A stretch of DNA of 61,065 bases from Acidobacteriaceae bacterium (GTDB lineage Bacteria; Acidobacteriota; Terriglobia; Terriglobales; Acidobacteriaceae): NCBI GenBank assembly GCA_003140075.1, contig PLIO01000101.1:1-61065 (forward strand), read 5' to 3'. The translations under genes were made by a program, and so were the position numbers. Of the stretch, positions 1-7,854 are shown piece after piece. The notes under the pieces are model-generated. The model was not told where the DNA came from, made no database searches, and saw nothing but the letters and a program-made list of their open reading frames with translations. Position 1 is the stretch's first letter, and the number at the start of each line of letters is the position of its first letter.

Positions 1-120
1 GCGCTGCAGAAGCAGATGTATCCCGATCAGGAGACGTTCCAGCACGAAGAGCAGCGGCGGTTTGAGATTCTGGATGGGCACTGGGATTTGCCGGTGAAGA
101 CGGTGGAGTTGGAGAAATAG
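1..120 (+). CDS. C-terminal end of an unidentified protein (cut by window start)
   Basis: An open frame runs in from the left edge and stops with TAG at 118-120, giving a 39-residue tail rich in Glu, Gln and aromatic residues (ends in VELEK). Nothing in this short piece identifies a family. It is followed at once by a heptanucleotide repeat hairpin. I treat it as a real gene end because it is open from the edge, is not overlapped by another gene, and is followed by typical intergenic DNA, but this is weak evidence. Confidence 0.45.
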   Translation, partial: ALQKQMYPDQETFQHEEQRRFEILDGHWDLPVKTVELEK

Positions 121-230
121 TACCTAGTACCTTGTACCCAGTACCGAGTTGCGAGCGCCGAGGCTCCTGCCTTGCCGTCGATTCTGTCTTTGCTCGGTAC
201 CAGGTACTGGGTACTGGGTACTGGGTTCTG
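121..230. repeat. Inverted heptanucleotide repeat (TACCNNG / TACTGGG)
   Basis: The left arm (121-148) is four 7-bp units: TACCTAG, TACCTTG, TACCCAG, TACCGAG. The right arm (198-230) is TACCAGG, then TACTGGG three times, then TTCTG. The arms are largely reverse complements of each other and enclose about 50 bp, so the transcript could fold into a long imperfect hairpin between two convergent genes. The 7-bp period matches repeats near 13.5, 38.9, 44.7 and 45.2 kb. Confidence 0.8.
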
Positions 231-231
231 T

Positions 232-1074
232 TCAATCGATCTTCAGGAAATTTGCGATCAGCTTCTCGTGCCACTTCCAGGGCAGGATGCGCTTGAGGGC
301 TAACTGCATTTTGGCGTCGCGGCCGACCAGATAGCGGAGCTTCGGGTTGGGGTCTTGCGCGATGGAAGCGATCAGGCGCGCCACTGCAATGGGATCGCGT
401 TTGGGGAGGGCCGCGACCGCGTCGCGCATGCGCAGGCTGCGCTGGAGGTTGGGAGAAGTCTCCTTGGTGGCGTTCTCGCCCATGACCGCGCCGCGGGTCC
501 AGATATCGGTTTGAAACGCTCCCGGCTCGACCAACACGACTTTAATTCCCAGCGAATTGACTTCCATGCGCAAGGACTCGCTCCAACCTTCGAGCGCATG
601 CTTGGAGGCGGAATAGCTGCTGACGGTGGCGGCACCGTGCAGTCCTGAGATGGAAGAGACCATGATGATGTGACCCGAGCGCTGACGGCGCATGGTGGGC
701 AGTGCGGCCTTGGTCATGGCAACCGCGCCGAAGAAGTTGGTTTCGAACTGAAGGCGAAGTTCTTCGAGCTTGATGTCTTCGGCGAATCCGGCGACGGCAA
801 ACCCGGCATTGTTGACCAGCACGTCGAGGCGGCTGTAGTCGCGGACTACCGAGTCGACGAAAGCTGGTAGGGCATCGAAGTCGGTGACGTCGAGCGCACG
901 GATATCGAGTTGGGAGGCCACATGCGCTGCGGTTGCCGCCTGATCGAGGCGTTCGCGGCGACCGAGGTCGCGCATGGTGGCCACGACGCGAAAGCCGGCC
1001 TTGGCCAGTTCGATGGAGGTGAGTAGTCCGAAGCCGCTGGAAGAACCGGTGATGAGAGCGATTTTGTCGGGCAT
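232..1074 (-). CDS. SDR family NAD(P)-dependent oxidoreductase
   Basis: A 280-residue classical short-chain dehydrogenase/reductase, probably cytoplasmic. The Rossmann glycine motif TGSSSGFG is at residues 9-16, NNAG at 88-91, the catalytic Ser near 140, and the YxxxK pair at Tyr154/Lys158. The length and the C-terminal LVGRDAKMQL-type segment fit the subgroup often annotated as oxidoreductase or retinol-dehydrogenase-like SDR. Substrate cannot be told from sequence. The gene stands alone, convergent with the partial gene at the window start. Family assignment is secure; role is open. Confidence 0.92.
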   Translation of the reverse strand: MPDKIALITGSSSGFGLLTSIELAKAGFRVVATMRDLGRRERLDQAATAAHVASQLDIRALDVTDFDALPAFVDSVVRDYSRLDVLVNNAGFAVAGFAEDIKLEELRLQFETNFFGAVAMTKAALPTMRRQRSGHIIMVSSISGLHGAATVSSYSASKHALEGWSESLRMEVNSLGIKVVLVEPGAFQTDIWTRGAVMGENATKETSPNLQRSLRMRDAVAALPKRDPIAVARLIASIAQDPNPKLRYLVGRDAKMQLALKRILPWKWHEKLIANFLKID

Positions 1075-1173
1075 GGGAGTGAGTACGCTAGGGTTTTAAC
1101 ACAGCTAGCGCGATTGCGGTGAGCGTAAGTTAGTTTCGGAACAATCGAATTCGATTTCGCGCTTTCCGGACGA

Positions 1174-1222
1174 GCCGCTCGGCTTCGCCTCGCGGGACAG
1201 CCGAAGGCGGCTGTCCCTACAT
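1174..1222. repeat. Dispersed hairpin repeat (GGACAGCCG / CGGCTGTCC), copy 1
   Basis: About 49 bp reading GCCGCTCGGCTTCGCC, then GCGGGACAGCCGAAGGCGG, then a CTGTCCCTACATG tail. The arms GGACAGCCG and CGGCTGTCC form a perfect 9-bp stem around AAGG. Related copies lie at 2903-2950 (same orientation, stem damaged) and 35952-36000 (opposite orientation). It sits in the intergenic region upstream of the GAF-ANTAR gene. Confidence 0.75.
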
Positions 1223-1366
1223 GATCTAGCTTAGCGTGAAGCGGAGGCGATGCAGCACGTCCTAACGGGATGTTAAAGGACGGTAACAATTGCGCGGCAA
1301 ATCGTTTATGGCAAGGATTGAAATTTGGAATTAGACACAACCTATGCGTGGTCAATACTCTTAACC

Positions 1367-2092
1367 ATGGACACCTTAATATCAGTAGAGGACTCACATG
1401 TAGAAGTGCTACACGAGATCAGCGTTCGGCTGGCAACGGCGGACGGTTTCCACGGAGCACTGACTCGTGTAGTGGACTTTGCTTCCGCGCTGGTAAAGTG
1501 CGATTCCTGCCTGATCTATGTGCTGGAGGGCGAGGATCTGGTTTTGCGGGCTTCGAAGAATCCGCATCCGGAAGTGGTGGATCGGCTGAAACTGCGCGTG
1601 GGACAGGGTATTACCGGATGGGTGGCGGAACACCAGGAACCGGTGGCGGTTGCCGAAAAGGCGGCGCTGGATCCGCGCTTCCAGTTTTTTCACGAACTCC
1701 CGGAAGATGCCTATGAAGCATTTCTATCGGTGCCCTTGATGTGCCGGGGGCGTGTGATGGGAGTGATCAACGTGCAGCATCGCCTGCCGCACACCTACAC
1801 CCGGCGGCAAGTGCAGACACTCGCGACAATCGGTTTTCTGGTGGGCGCGGAAGTCGAGATGGCGCGGCTGGAGGATGCGAATTCCAATCTGTGGGAACAA
1901 CTGCAGACGCGAAAAGTGGTGGAGCGCGCCAAAGGAATTCTGCAGCGTGATCTGGGGCTAAGCGAGGAACAAGCCTACCTGACGTTGCAGCGGCAAAGCC
2001 GGCAGAAGCGCAAGGCAATGAAGGAGATTGCCGAAGCGATTGTGCTGAGCGAGGAAGTGAAAGGGAACTCGCGGAGTGCGGGTCCTTCGTAA
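1367..2092 (+). CDS. GAF domain plus ANTAR domain response regulator
   Basis: A 241-residue cytoplasmic signalling protein. An N-terminal GAF domain (about residues 10-165, with GQGITGWVAE and a SVPLMCRGRVMGVINVQ strand pair) is followed by a C-terminal ANTAR domain (about 178-230, RKVVERAKGILQRDLGLSE then a short three-helix bundle). ANTAR domains bind paired hairpins in nascent RNA and cause antitermination, so this is probably a ligand- or redox-sensing antiterminator. I chose the ATG at 1367 because the upstream in-frame ATG at 1325 adds residues with no domain character. A strong terminator follows directly. Confidence 0.9.
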   Translation: MDTLISVEDSHVEVLHEISVRLATADGFHGALTRVVDFASALVKCDSCLIYVLEGEDLVLRASKNPHPEVVDRLKLRVGQGITGWVAEHQEPVAVAEKAALDPRFQFFHELPEDAYEAFLSVPLMCRGRVMGVINVQHRLPHTYTRRQVQTLATIGFLVGAEVEMARLEDANSNLWEQLQTRKVVERAKGILQRDLGLSEEQAYLTLQRQSRQKRKAMKEIAEAIVLSEEVKGNSRSAGPS

Positions 2093-2158
2093 GAGTGCCG
2101 CTGCTTTTTCTTAACTCCAATACACAAGACCGAAAGAAACGCCGCTGACAAAATTAAA

Positions 2159-2198
2159 CCCGAGAGCGAATGAGAATTCGCATTCGCCCTCGGGTTTT
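2159..2198 (+). terminator. Rho-independent terminator after the GAF-ANTAR gene
   Basis: CCCGAGAGCGAATGAG pairs with the downstream GCATTCGCCCTCGGG, giving a stem of about 15 bp with one or two mismatches and an AATTC loop, followed by TTTT. It ends the plus-strand GAF-ANTAR transcript before the convergent secreted-protein gene. Confidence 0.85.
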
Positions 2199-2211
2199 GG
2201 CATTGACGGGA

Positions 2212-2640
2212 CTAGCGAGAGGCGGTTGTGGTCGTGGTTGCGACCGTTTGCGCCAGTTCACGAGTCTCGGCCGGTACTGCAAAATGCAGGGTCACTCCGA
2301 ACTCGGGTAGCTGCATCGCGCTGACGAAGCTTCCCTTTGATCTGGGTACTACGACCAGTTGGCTGGGTTCGGTCGGCTGGGCGTCGTCGATATCCATTAC
2401 CAGGAACATGAAGCCGGCTCCGTCACCCGTCAATTTGCGCAGCGTGAGCATTTCTCCGGGGCCGCTTGATCCGAGGGTGAAGTGGTACTTTCCCGCGGGC
2501 ACGACGGCAGTCTGCCAGTGCACTTCATGGCTTAAGGTGAAGGTTCCGGCGGCGTCCTGCGCGGAAGCCGGTGCGGGCGTGAAGCTCAAAGCGCTCAGGG
2601 TTAATACAGCGGAGTAGGCGAACTTGCGAATCGCTTTCAT
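2212..2640 (-). CDS. Secreted protein of unknown function
   Basis: A 142-residue protein beginning MKAIRKFAYSAVL with a signal peptide that ends near the ASAQDA site (about residue 27). The mature part is a small beta-rich domain (WQTAVVPAGKYHF, then GFMFLVMDIDD) ending in a run of Thr residues. Proteins of this pattern are common in Acidobacteriota and have no assigned role. The ATG at 2640 is chosen because it places the signal peptide at the N-terminus; the longer reading frame to 2679 adds a charged tail in front of it. Export is supported, function is not. Confidence 0.75.
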   Translation of the reverse strand: MKAIRKFAYSAVLTLSALSFTPAPASAQDAAGTFTLSHEVHWQTAVVPAGKYHFTLGSSGPGEMLTLRKLTGDGAGFMFLVMDIDDAQPTEPSQLVVVPRSKGSFVSAMQLPEFGVTLHFAVPAETRELAQTVATTTTTASR

Positions 2641-3097
2641 GGGAATCTCCTGTTCTTTTTTCCTAGTCTGAAGAGGCACACTTCCGGCGCAAGGCCGAAT
2701 GGCGTGGACTCAGATTGAGTGGAGAACAACAGGGTCAGGAGAATTGCAATGCCGCAGCACGGCTGGCATGCAAACATCAGCTTCGCGGGACCGGCTGCAG
2801 AGCTGGTTTGCGAAGTAATCCCACTATGCAGGAATAGTGCGCTGGAGTCCAACGCAAAATATCTATTACTTGCATCAGTCGGAATCGAGGACTCTGGTTG
2901 AGGCCGCTCGGCTTCGCCGTTGCGGGACAGCCGAAGGCGGTCCCCACATGGATCGTTTACCGCTTGATGCTGCGGCAGAACCTTTGAATTGATTTTCTGC
3001 GCGTTCGACCGCTGCCGTTTGCCAAACTCCACTCCGATACGAGAACATACAAGGTTTGCATATCCATACAAAGTCTTACTGAGGAAGCGGCCAAGAT
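2641..3097. other. Intergenic region with one repeat
   Basis: The gap between the secreted-protein gene and the inositol-phosphate synthase gene. It holds the dispersed hairpin repeat at 2903-2950. A 60-codon open frame at 2719-2901 has no protein character and I do not call it. GAGGAAG at about 3079 is a plausible ribosome binding site for the next gene. Confidence 0.5.
2903..2950. repeat. Dispersed hairpin repeat (GGACAGCCG family), copy 2
   Basis: Reads GCCGCTCGGCTTCGCC, then GCGGGACAGCCGAAGGCGG, then TCCCCACATG. It is the same element as 1174-1222 but lacks part of the right arm, so the hairpin is shortened. Confidence 0.7.
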
Positions 3098-4522
3098 ATG
3101 GCGACACGGAATAAGTCTGCAAAAACGAGGGCAGCGTCGAAAGCGCTCCTCGCAGAAGTAAAGAAGTTCGTGAGGTCCGAAGGGAAGGCGCACAGCGGTT
3201 CCAAACATAATGGCACAATCGAGCCCGCGAAAGGGAAACTGGGGGTGATGATTCCGGGCATGGGAGCGGTGGCGACGACTTTTGTCGCGGGCGTGGAGGC
3301 GATTCGCAAAGGGCTGGCGAAGCCGATTGGCTCGCTCACGCAGATGGGAACGGTGCGGTTGGGCAAGCGCACGGATGGTCGGTCGCCAAAGATCAAGGAG
3401 TTCGTGCCGCTGGCCGGGCTCGATGACCTGGTGTTCACCGGCTGGGACATTTTCGAAGACAACATGTATGAAGCGGCTTCGAATGCGGGCGTGCTGGACC
3501 AGAGGCTGCTCGATCAGTTGAAGCCGTTTCTTTCGTCGGTGACGCCGCGCGCGGCGGTTTTCGATCACAACTACGTGAAGAAGATCGACGGGCCGAACGT
3601 GAAGAAGGGCAAGACGAAGATGGATCTGGCCGAGCAGTTACGGGACGACATCCGCGACTTCAGGAAGACGAGCGGGGCGAGCCGGCTGATCACGATGTGG
3701 TGCGGATCGACGGAGTCTTACATCGAGGCGACCGAGGCGCACCAGTCGGTGAAGGCGTTTGAGAAGGCGCTGCACGAGAACGACGAGAAGATTGCGCCCT
3801 CGATGATCTATGCCTATGCGTCGTTGATGGAGGGTGTGCCGTTTGCGAATGGCGCGCCGAATCTGACGGTGGACCTGCCGGTGATGCTCGAACTCTCGCG
3901 GAAGAACGAAGCGCCGATCTGCGGCAAGGATTTCAAAACCGGACAGACTTTGATGAAGACGATTCTCGCGCCTGGCTTCAAGGCGCGCATGCTGGGGCTG
4001 AACGGATGGTTCTCCACTAATATTCTGGGCAATCGTGACGGGGAGGTGCTGGACGACCCGGGGTCGTTCAAGACCAAGGAAGAGTCGAAACTCTCGGTGC
4101 TGGAGCACATTTTGCAGCCGGAGCTTTATCCCGAACTCTACGGCGACATGTATCACAAGGTCCGCATCAATTATTATCCGCCGCGCGGCGATAACAAAGA
4201 GGGTTGGGACAACATCGATATTTTCGGATGGCTGGGTTATCCGATGCAGATCAAGGTGGACTTCCTGTGCCGCGACTCGATTCTGGCGGCGCCGATTGTG
4301 CTGGATCTGGTGCTGCTGGTCGATCTGGCGAAACGCTGCTCGGAGCTGCGCGGGCTGGGGATTCAGGAGTGGTTAAGCTTTTACTTTAAGTCTCCGATGA
4401 CGGTGCCGGGGCTGTATCCCGAGCACGATCTGTTTATTCAGTTGATGAAGCTGAAGAACACGCTGCGGTATTTGAAGGGCGAGGAACTGATTACGCATCT
4501 GGGGCTGGAGTATTACGATTAG
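3098..4522 (+). CDS. ino1: myo-inositol-1-phosphate synthase (inositol-3-phosphate synthase)
   Basis: A 474-residue enzyme that converts glucose 6-phosphate to inositol 1(3)-phosphate with NAD as a recycling cofactor. The family is recognised from GKDFKTGQT in the NAD/substrate region (about residue 280) and from GDNKEGWDNIDIFGW followed by IKVDFLCRDS in the C-terminal catalytic part (about 365-400). The N-terminus begins with a Lys-rich stretch of about 45 residues before the Rossmann strand (KLGVMIPGMGAVA), which carries the nucleotide-binding glycines. The ATG at 3098 follows a GAGGAAG ribosome binding site. It stands alone. Inositol phosphate could feed phospholipid or cyclitol synthesis; nothing in the neighbourhood decides this. 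Confidence 0.93.
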   Translation: MATRNKSAKTRAASKALLAEVKKFVRSEGKAHSGSKHNGTIEPAKGKLGVMIPGMGAVATTFVAGVEAIRKGLAKPIGSLTQMGTVRLGKRTDGRSPKIKEFVPLAGLDDLVFTGWDIFEDNMYEAASNAGVLDQRLLDQLKPFLSSVTPRAAVFDHNYVKKIDGPNVKKGKTKMDLAEQLRDDIRDFRKTSGASRLITMWCGSTESYIEATEAHQSVKAFEKALHENDEKIAPSMIYAYASLMEGVPFANGAPNLTVDLPVMLELSRKNEAPICGKDFKTGQTLMKTILAPGFKARMLGLNGWFSTNILGNRDGEVLDDPGSFKTKEESKLSVLEHILQPELYPELYGDMYHKVRINYYPPRGDNKEGWDNIDIFGWLGYPMQIKVDFLCRDSILAAPIVLDLVLLVDLAKRCSELRGLGIQEWLSFYFKSPMTVPGLYPEHDLFIQLMKLKNTLRYLKGEELITHLGLEYYD

Positions 4523-4561
4523 CGAGTGTGGCGGGCTTAGCTTCTGTCGCGATCCATTAAT

Positions 4562-4951
4562 TTACCAAACGGTCTTCAGCAGCGGGCTTTTACGAATCTT
4601 CTCGTCGCGGGTGATCAGCGTAAGACCCTCCGCGCGGGCAGTTGCTCCAATCAGGCGATCTGAGGGATCGCGGGAATATTCGTCGGGGAACTGCGCGGCG
4701 AGAGCGGCGATCTCTGGCGTGATGGGCCGCACGGAGACGTCTTCAATTAACACACGGATGGAAGCCTCGACCGTGCCATAGCCCTGTATCTTCCCCTTCG
4801 CGAACAGAATCGCTATTTCCCAAAGGCTAATGGCGGAAATGGCGAGGCCACCGTCATGGCGTGCACGTCGTATGGCCGAAGCTGCGGCACGCGAAAGCCG
4901 CTTGGAGTCGTCCCGAGCCCAAATCAGCACGTGACTGTCGAGCAAAATCAA
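4562..4951 (-). CDS. PIN domain toxin (VapC-like), TA module 1
   Basis: A 129-residue PIN-domain RNase starting MILLDSHVLIWARDD, with acidic residues at Asp5, a mid-protein Glu (SLWEIAILFAKGKI) and the SRDPSDRLIGATA segment that together form the metal site of the family. This is the Phd-partnered PIN subgroup. Its ATG overlaps the antitoxin stop by four bases (ATGA on the minus strand), so the pair is translationally coupled. Expected to cleave tRNA or rRNA when not bound by antitoxin; target unknown. Confidence 0.9.
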   Translation of the reverse strand: MILLDSHVLIWARDDSKRLSRAAASAIRRARHDGGLAISAISLWEIAILFAKGKIQGYGTVEASIRVLIEDVSVRPITPEIAALAAQFPDEYSRDPSDRLIGATARAEGLTLITRDEKIRKSPLLKTVW

Positions 4952-5181
4952 CGCGAAGTTTCCCAGTCCTCCGGCGGCACTGCCGGAGATTCTATATCGC
5001 CGACGATCCGGAATACGCCCTTCAAACTGCCAATGAACTCTCGCTTCGGGCCGTCCGCAGGTACAAGTTTTGCAACCGGCTTGCCACGCTTAGTAATGAC
5101 GAGGGGCTCTCTAGTCGAGCGCACGTCTTCCATCAGGGTGAGACAGCGCGCCTTGAATTCTCCAGCCGCGATTGTTTTCAT
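4948..5181 (-). CDS. Phd/YefM family antitoxin, TA module 1
   Basis: A 77-residue antitoxin with the Phd/YefM N-terminal DNA-binding fold (MKTIAAGEFKARCLTLMEDV, then PLVITKRGKPVAKLVP) and a C-terminal tail (SPAVPPEDWETSR) that would wrap the toxin. It lies directly upstream of the PIN gene with a 4-bp overlap. The ATG at 5181 is preferred over an in-frame GTG at 5187. It has no ribosome binding site, and an extended -10 box lies 6 bp upstream, which suggests a leaderless message. Confidence 0.88.
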   Translation of the reverse strand: MKTIAAGEFKARCLTLMEDVRSTREPLVITKRGKPVAKLVPADGPKREFIGSLKGVFRIVGDIESPAVPPEDWETSR

Positions 5182-5187
5182 GGACAC

Positions 5188-5221
5188 ATTGTAGCATACA
5201 TGGTCATGTCGTGATGACCAT
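5188..5221 (-). promoter_or_regulatory. Promoter and palindromic operator of TA module 1
   Basis: A perfect 8-bp inverted repeat ATGGTCAT / ATGACCAT (5200-5207 and 5214-5221) with a 6-bp spacer lies just upstream of the antitoxin. On the minus strand a TGCTACAAT extended -10 box ends at 5188, so transcription would begin at or next to the antitoxin ATG at 5181. Phd-type antitoxins are known to autoregulate by binding palindromes at their promoters; the match here is inferred. Confidence 0.6.
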
Positions 5222-5263
5222 TAGACGAGCTACCTGACTCCTCGCCCAAGCCTCCGATTTCGG

Positions 5264-6070
5264 CTATTTCAGGTAGCGCTCGAGGATCACGCTGGCGATG
5301 ACCGGAGGAAGCCAGCCCAGTTTCGAGAGGATTTCCTTGGTGGGGCCTGCGGGCAAGCGTACGCCAACCCAGGCCAGCGTTTCCGCCCAATAGACGATGA
5401 CGAAGAAGGAACGCCAGGTAACCCCAAGCGCCTTCCACAAAACTGTATTCGCCACGGGCTGGAGCGGAATGGGATCGAACAGGGTTACCTGGTAGATGAG
5501 TACCTGGAGCAAGGCATATCCGCCGGCGGCGAAGCCGGCCGTGAAACGGATAAGCGGACTCACCTGCAGGCGCAACAATCCCCAGCCGAACAGCCCGATG
5601 GCAAAAACAACCAGACACAGCGACGGGGCGTACAACAAGGTATTGAGGAAAATGTCGAGGTCGGGGGAACTGGCGACCCTGCGATGCCACTCAAACCTGA
5701 TCAGCAAGACCCAGACAAGGTCAATGAATACAAATGTGGGATAGGAGATGTTGGCATACCGGCGCAGTGCTGGCATCCCCCACAACCGCGCGACTGCGGA
5801 GCCGATGAGCAGAAATGAGCCGACGTCTTCCAGCACGACGGCAAAAGTGAAACTGCTGGGAGCGACGACCCAGGCCAGAAGCCATGCCAGCCACATGCCG
5901 GACCAGAGACCGTGCGACCACACCGCCGCTTGTCGATTCTCAGACTGGGGACTGCGCGAGGACAGCCACAACAGTATTCCGATATTGACCACGGAGATGG
6001 CCGTGATGTTGATGGTCGGAGTATTCACACTCGCGTAGACCGCGAGCACGTAAGCGGCGAGGTAGCTCAT
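5264..6070 (-). CDS. Integral membrane protein of unknown function
   Basis: A 268-residue protein with about seven hydrophobic segments (for example ITAISVVNIGILLWL, GLWSGMWLAWLLAWVVA, FVFIDLVWVLLI, LCLVVFAIGLFGWGLL, ALLQVLIYQVTLF) and few conserved polar motifs. The ATG at 6070 starts directly before the first membrane segment. No family is recognised. It sits alone between TA module 1 and the M48 protease. The regular helix pattern and the absence of an overlapping better frame make it a real gene; function unknown. Confidence 0.7.
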   Translation of the reverse strand: MSYLAAYVLAVYASVNTPTINITAISVVNIGILLWLSSRSPQSENRQAAVWSHGLWSGMWLAWLLAWVVAPSSFTFAVVLEDVGSFLLIGSAVARLWGMPALRRYANISYPTFVFIDLVWVLLIRFEWHRRVASSPDLDIFLNTLLYAPSLCLVVFAIGLFGWGLLRLQVSPLIRFTAGFAAGGYALLQVLIYQVTLFDPIPLQPVANTVLWKALGVTWRSFFVIVYWAETLAWVGVRLPAGPTKEILSKLGWLPPVIASVILERYLK

Positions 6071-6473
6071 GGAACTCTTCTCCCGTCGGCGGCCCTACAG
6101 TGTTGGCCGCGTATTGCGCGATCTGAGCGGCTCGTCCCCGAATTTGAGAGGCGGCTCAGGCCGGCATTTTCGAGTTATGGGCTCAAGGGGCAGGACAGGA
6201 ACCCTCCTGCAGCGTCACGAAGAGCCTGCGAGGGAAGAAGACTGGAGGAATTTTACACCGGTGGATTGCGCAGTCAAGGGGAAACCGACGTTGTCGCTCA
6301 AAAGAGTGACCCCTTGACTGAGCGGGGAATGCGGCAAGAGCAGATTGGCGGGACACTTTCGCGGATAACCCCGGAACAGAGGGCCGCGTCTAACCGAGAG
6401 GATAGGTACGAACTGGGCTTGTGGACCGGCGTATAATCCCCAATAAGAGTCAGGTCGGGCATAAGGAGTTCCT
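6071..6473. other. Intergenic region with a 10-bp inverted repeat
   Basis: 403 bp between divergent genes. AGTCAAGGGG (6272-6281) and CCCCTTGACT (6310-6319) form a perfect 10-bp inverted repeat with 28 bp between; it has no U-tract and could be a protein-binding site or an RNA stem. AAGGAG at about 6464 is the ribosome binding site of the M48 protease. No coding sequence seen. Confidence 0.5.
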
Positions 6474-7655
6474 ATGAAGTTGCGTTGGTTGGCAATCGCA
6501 GCGGGATTGGCGGCGTTCAGCGCAGGGCCCTGGACGTTCGCGCAAACACAACAGCCTGGTCAAAATCCTGGTCAAACGCAGTCCCCCGGTCAGACGCAAA
6601 CGCAAACTCAAGTTCCGACTTCAGATCCCGACGCGGGTCAGCCGAAGGCGGGCGATGTACAAAACGCGCCAGCACAGCCGCCGGCTACGCTGCCGACCCA
6701 GGACGACGCCCAGATCAAGCACGATGGCACCAAGACCGATGTGGACGCCGTGGGCAACCGCAACGTGGGGTGCGGCCGGGGCGTGGGCAACTGGTACAGC
6801 GTGGAAAAGCAAGTGGCAATGGGCCGCTCTTATGCGCAGCAGATCGAAGCGCAGATCAAGCTGGTGAATGATCCCGTAGTCACGGAGTATGTGAACCGCA
6901 TTGGCCAGAACCTGGTGCGGAACTCGGACGCACAAGTGCCGTTCACCATAAAGGTGATCGACTCGGACGTGGTGAATGCCATGGCGCTGCCGGGCGGATT
7001 CTTTTACGTGAACTCGGGGTTGATCCTGGCGGCCGACGAAGAGGCCGAAATGGCGGGCGTGATGGCGCACGAAATTGCGCACGTAGCCGCGTGCCATGTG
7101 GCGCGCGAGCAGACTCGTTACACTCTGATGCAGTTGGCCACCATTCCACTGATATTCGTCGGCGGAGGCATTGGCTACGGAGCGTACGAGGCCGCGGGTC
7201 CGGCGGCTATGATGGGCATTCTGAAATTCTCGCGCGGATTCGAAGCGGAAGCCGATTACCTCGGCGTGGAATACATGTATCGCGCCGGCTATGATCCCTC
7301 GGCGTTCGTGTCTTTCTTCGAAAAGATTCAGGCCATGGAGAAGAAGAAACCGGGAACCCTGGCCAAGACCTTTGATACGCATCCGCAGACCCCGGATCGC
7401 ATCGAGAAGACGCAGGAGGAAATTCGAAAGATCCTTCCCGCGAAACAGCAGTACATCGTGACCACCTCGGAATTCGACGATGTGAAGTCACGGCTGGCGT
7501 CGATTGAGAATCGCCACAAGGTGCTGGATCAGAAGGACGCCAACAAGCCCAGCTTAAGGCGGACTTCCACCAGCAGCACCGACGGCAACGGTAACAGCCA
7601 GAGCGACGATGATCGCCCAACTTTGAAGCGCCGGGATGATACGTCGTCGAATTAG
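6474..7655 (+). CDS. M48 family zinc metalloprotease, secreted
   Basis: A 393-residue protein with a signal peptide (LRWLAIAAGLAAFSAG, cleavage near TFAQ). A Gln/Pro/Thr-rich linker (about 25-70) with repeated QNPGQTQ-like units precedes an M48 peptidase domain. The zinc site is HEIAH at 199-203, with a second Glu ligand in GFEAEADYLG. A C-terminal Ser/Asp-rich tail follows. It resembles the BepA/LoiP group of periplasmic quality-control proteases but lacks visible TPR repeats. It has a strong ribosome binding site (AAGGAG) and its own terminator, so it is probably monocistronic. Confidence 0.9.
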   Translation: MKLRWLAIAAGLAAFSAGPWTFAQTQQPGQNPGQTQSPGQTQTQTQVPTSDPDAGQPKAGDVQNAPAQPPATLPTQDDAQIKHDGTKTDVDAVGNRNVGCGRGVGNWYSVEKQVAMGRSYAQQIEAQIKLVNDPVVTEYVNRIGQNLVRNSDAQVPFTIKVIDSDVVNAMALPGGFFYVNSGLILAADEEAEMAGVMAHEIAHVAACHVAREQTRYTLMQLATIPLIFVGGGIGYGAYEAAGPAAMMGILKFSRGFEAEADYLGVEYMYRAGYDPSAFVSFFEKIQAMEKKKPGTLAKTFDTHPQTPDRIEKTQEEIRKILPAKQQYIVTTSEFDDVKSRLASIENRHKVLDQKDANKPSLRRTSTSSTDGNGNSQSDDDRPTLKRRDDTSSN

Positions 7656-7678
7656 CGCTGGAAGCAAGAGGAATCAGC

Positions 7679-7706
7679 GAACCGGCGGCCACGGCCGCCG
7701 GTTTTG
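7679..7706 (+). terminator. Rho-independent terminator after the M48 protease
   Basis: CCGGCGGCC (7682-7690) and GGCCGCCGG (7693-7701) form a perfect GC-rich stem with a very tight loop, followed by TTTTG. It lies 27 bp after the protease stop codon. Confidence 0.85.
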
Positions 7707-7767
7707 TGTTTTGGAACAGATCATATTGTGGAATTGGGCCAAACTTGGGAGAATGATCACACAAAGC

Positions 7768-7783
7768 CGTGACTGAGATCACA
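7768..7783. promoter_or_regulatory. Candidate CRP/FNR-family binding site upstream of citrate synthase
   Basis: CGTGA-CTGAGA-TCACA matches the TGTGA-N6-TCACA consensus of the CRP family at nine of ten positions. It lies about 70 bp before the citrate synthase ATG, a position usual for activation. A second GATCACA lies just upstream, near 7755. No regulator is encoded in the window. Confidence 0.4.
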
Positions 7784-7854
7784 GCGTGCTGTTACCGATG
7801 AGATAGTCTGGACCACGCTGGTTGAGCCTCGCCTCGCAAAGGAGCAAGTCTGCC

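Noticed and set aside
2719-2901. 61-codon open frame between the secreted-protein gene and ino1
   Set aside because: No ribosome binding site, no domain character, and its end runs up to a repeat element.
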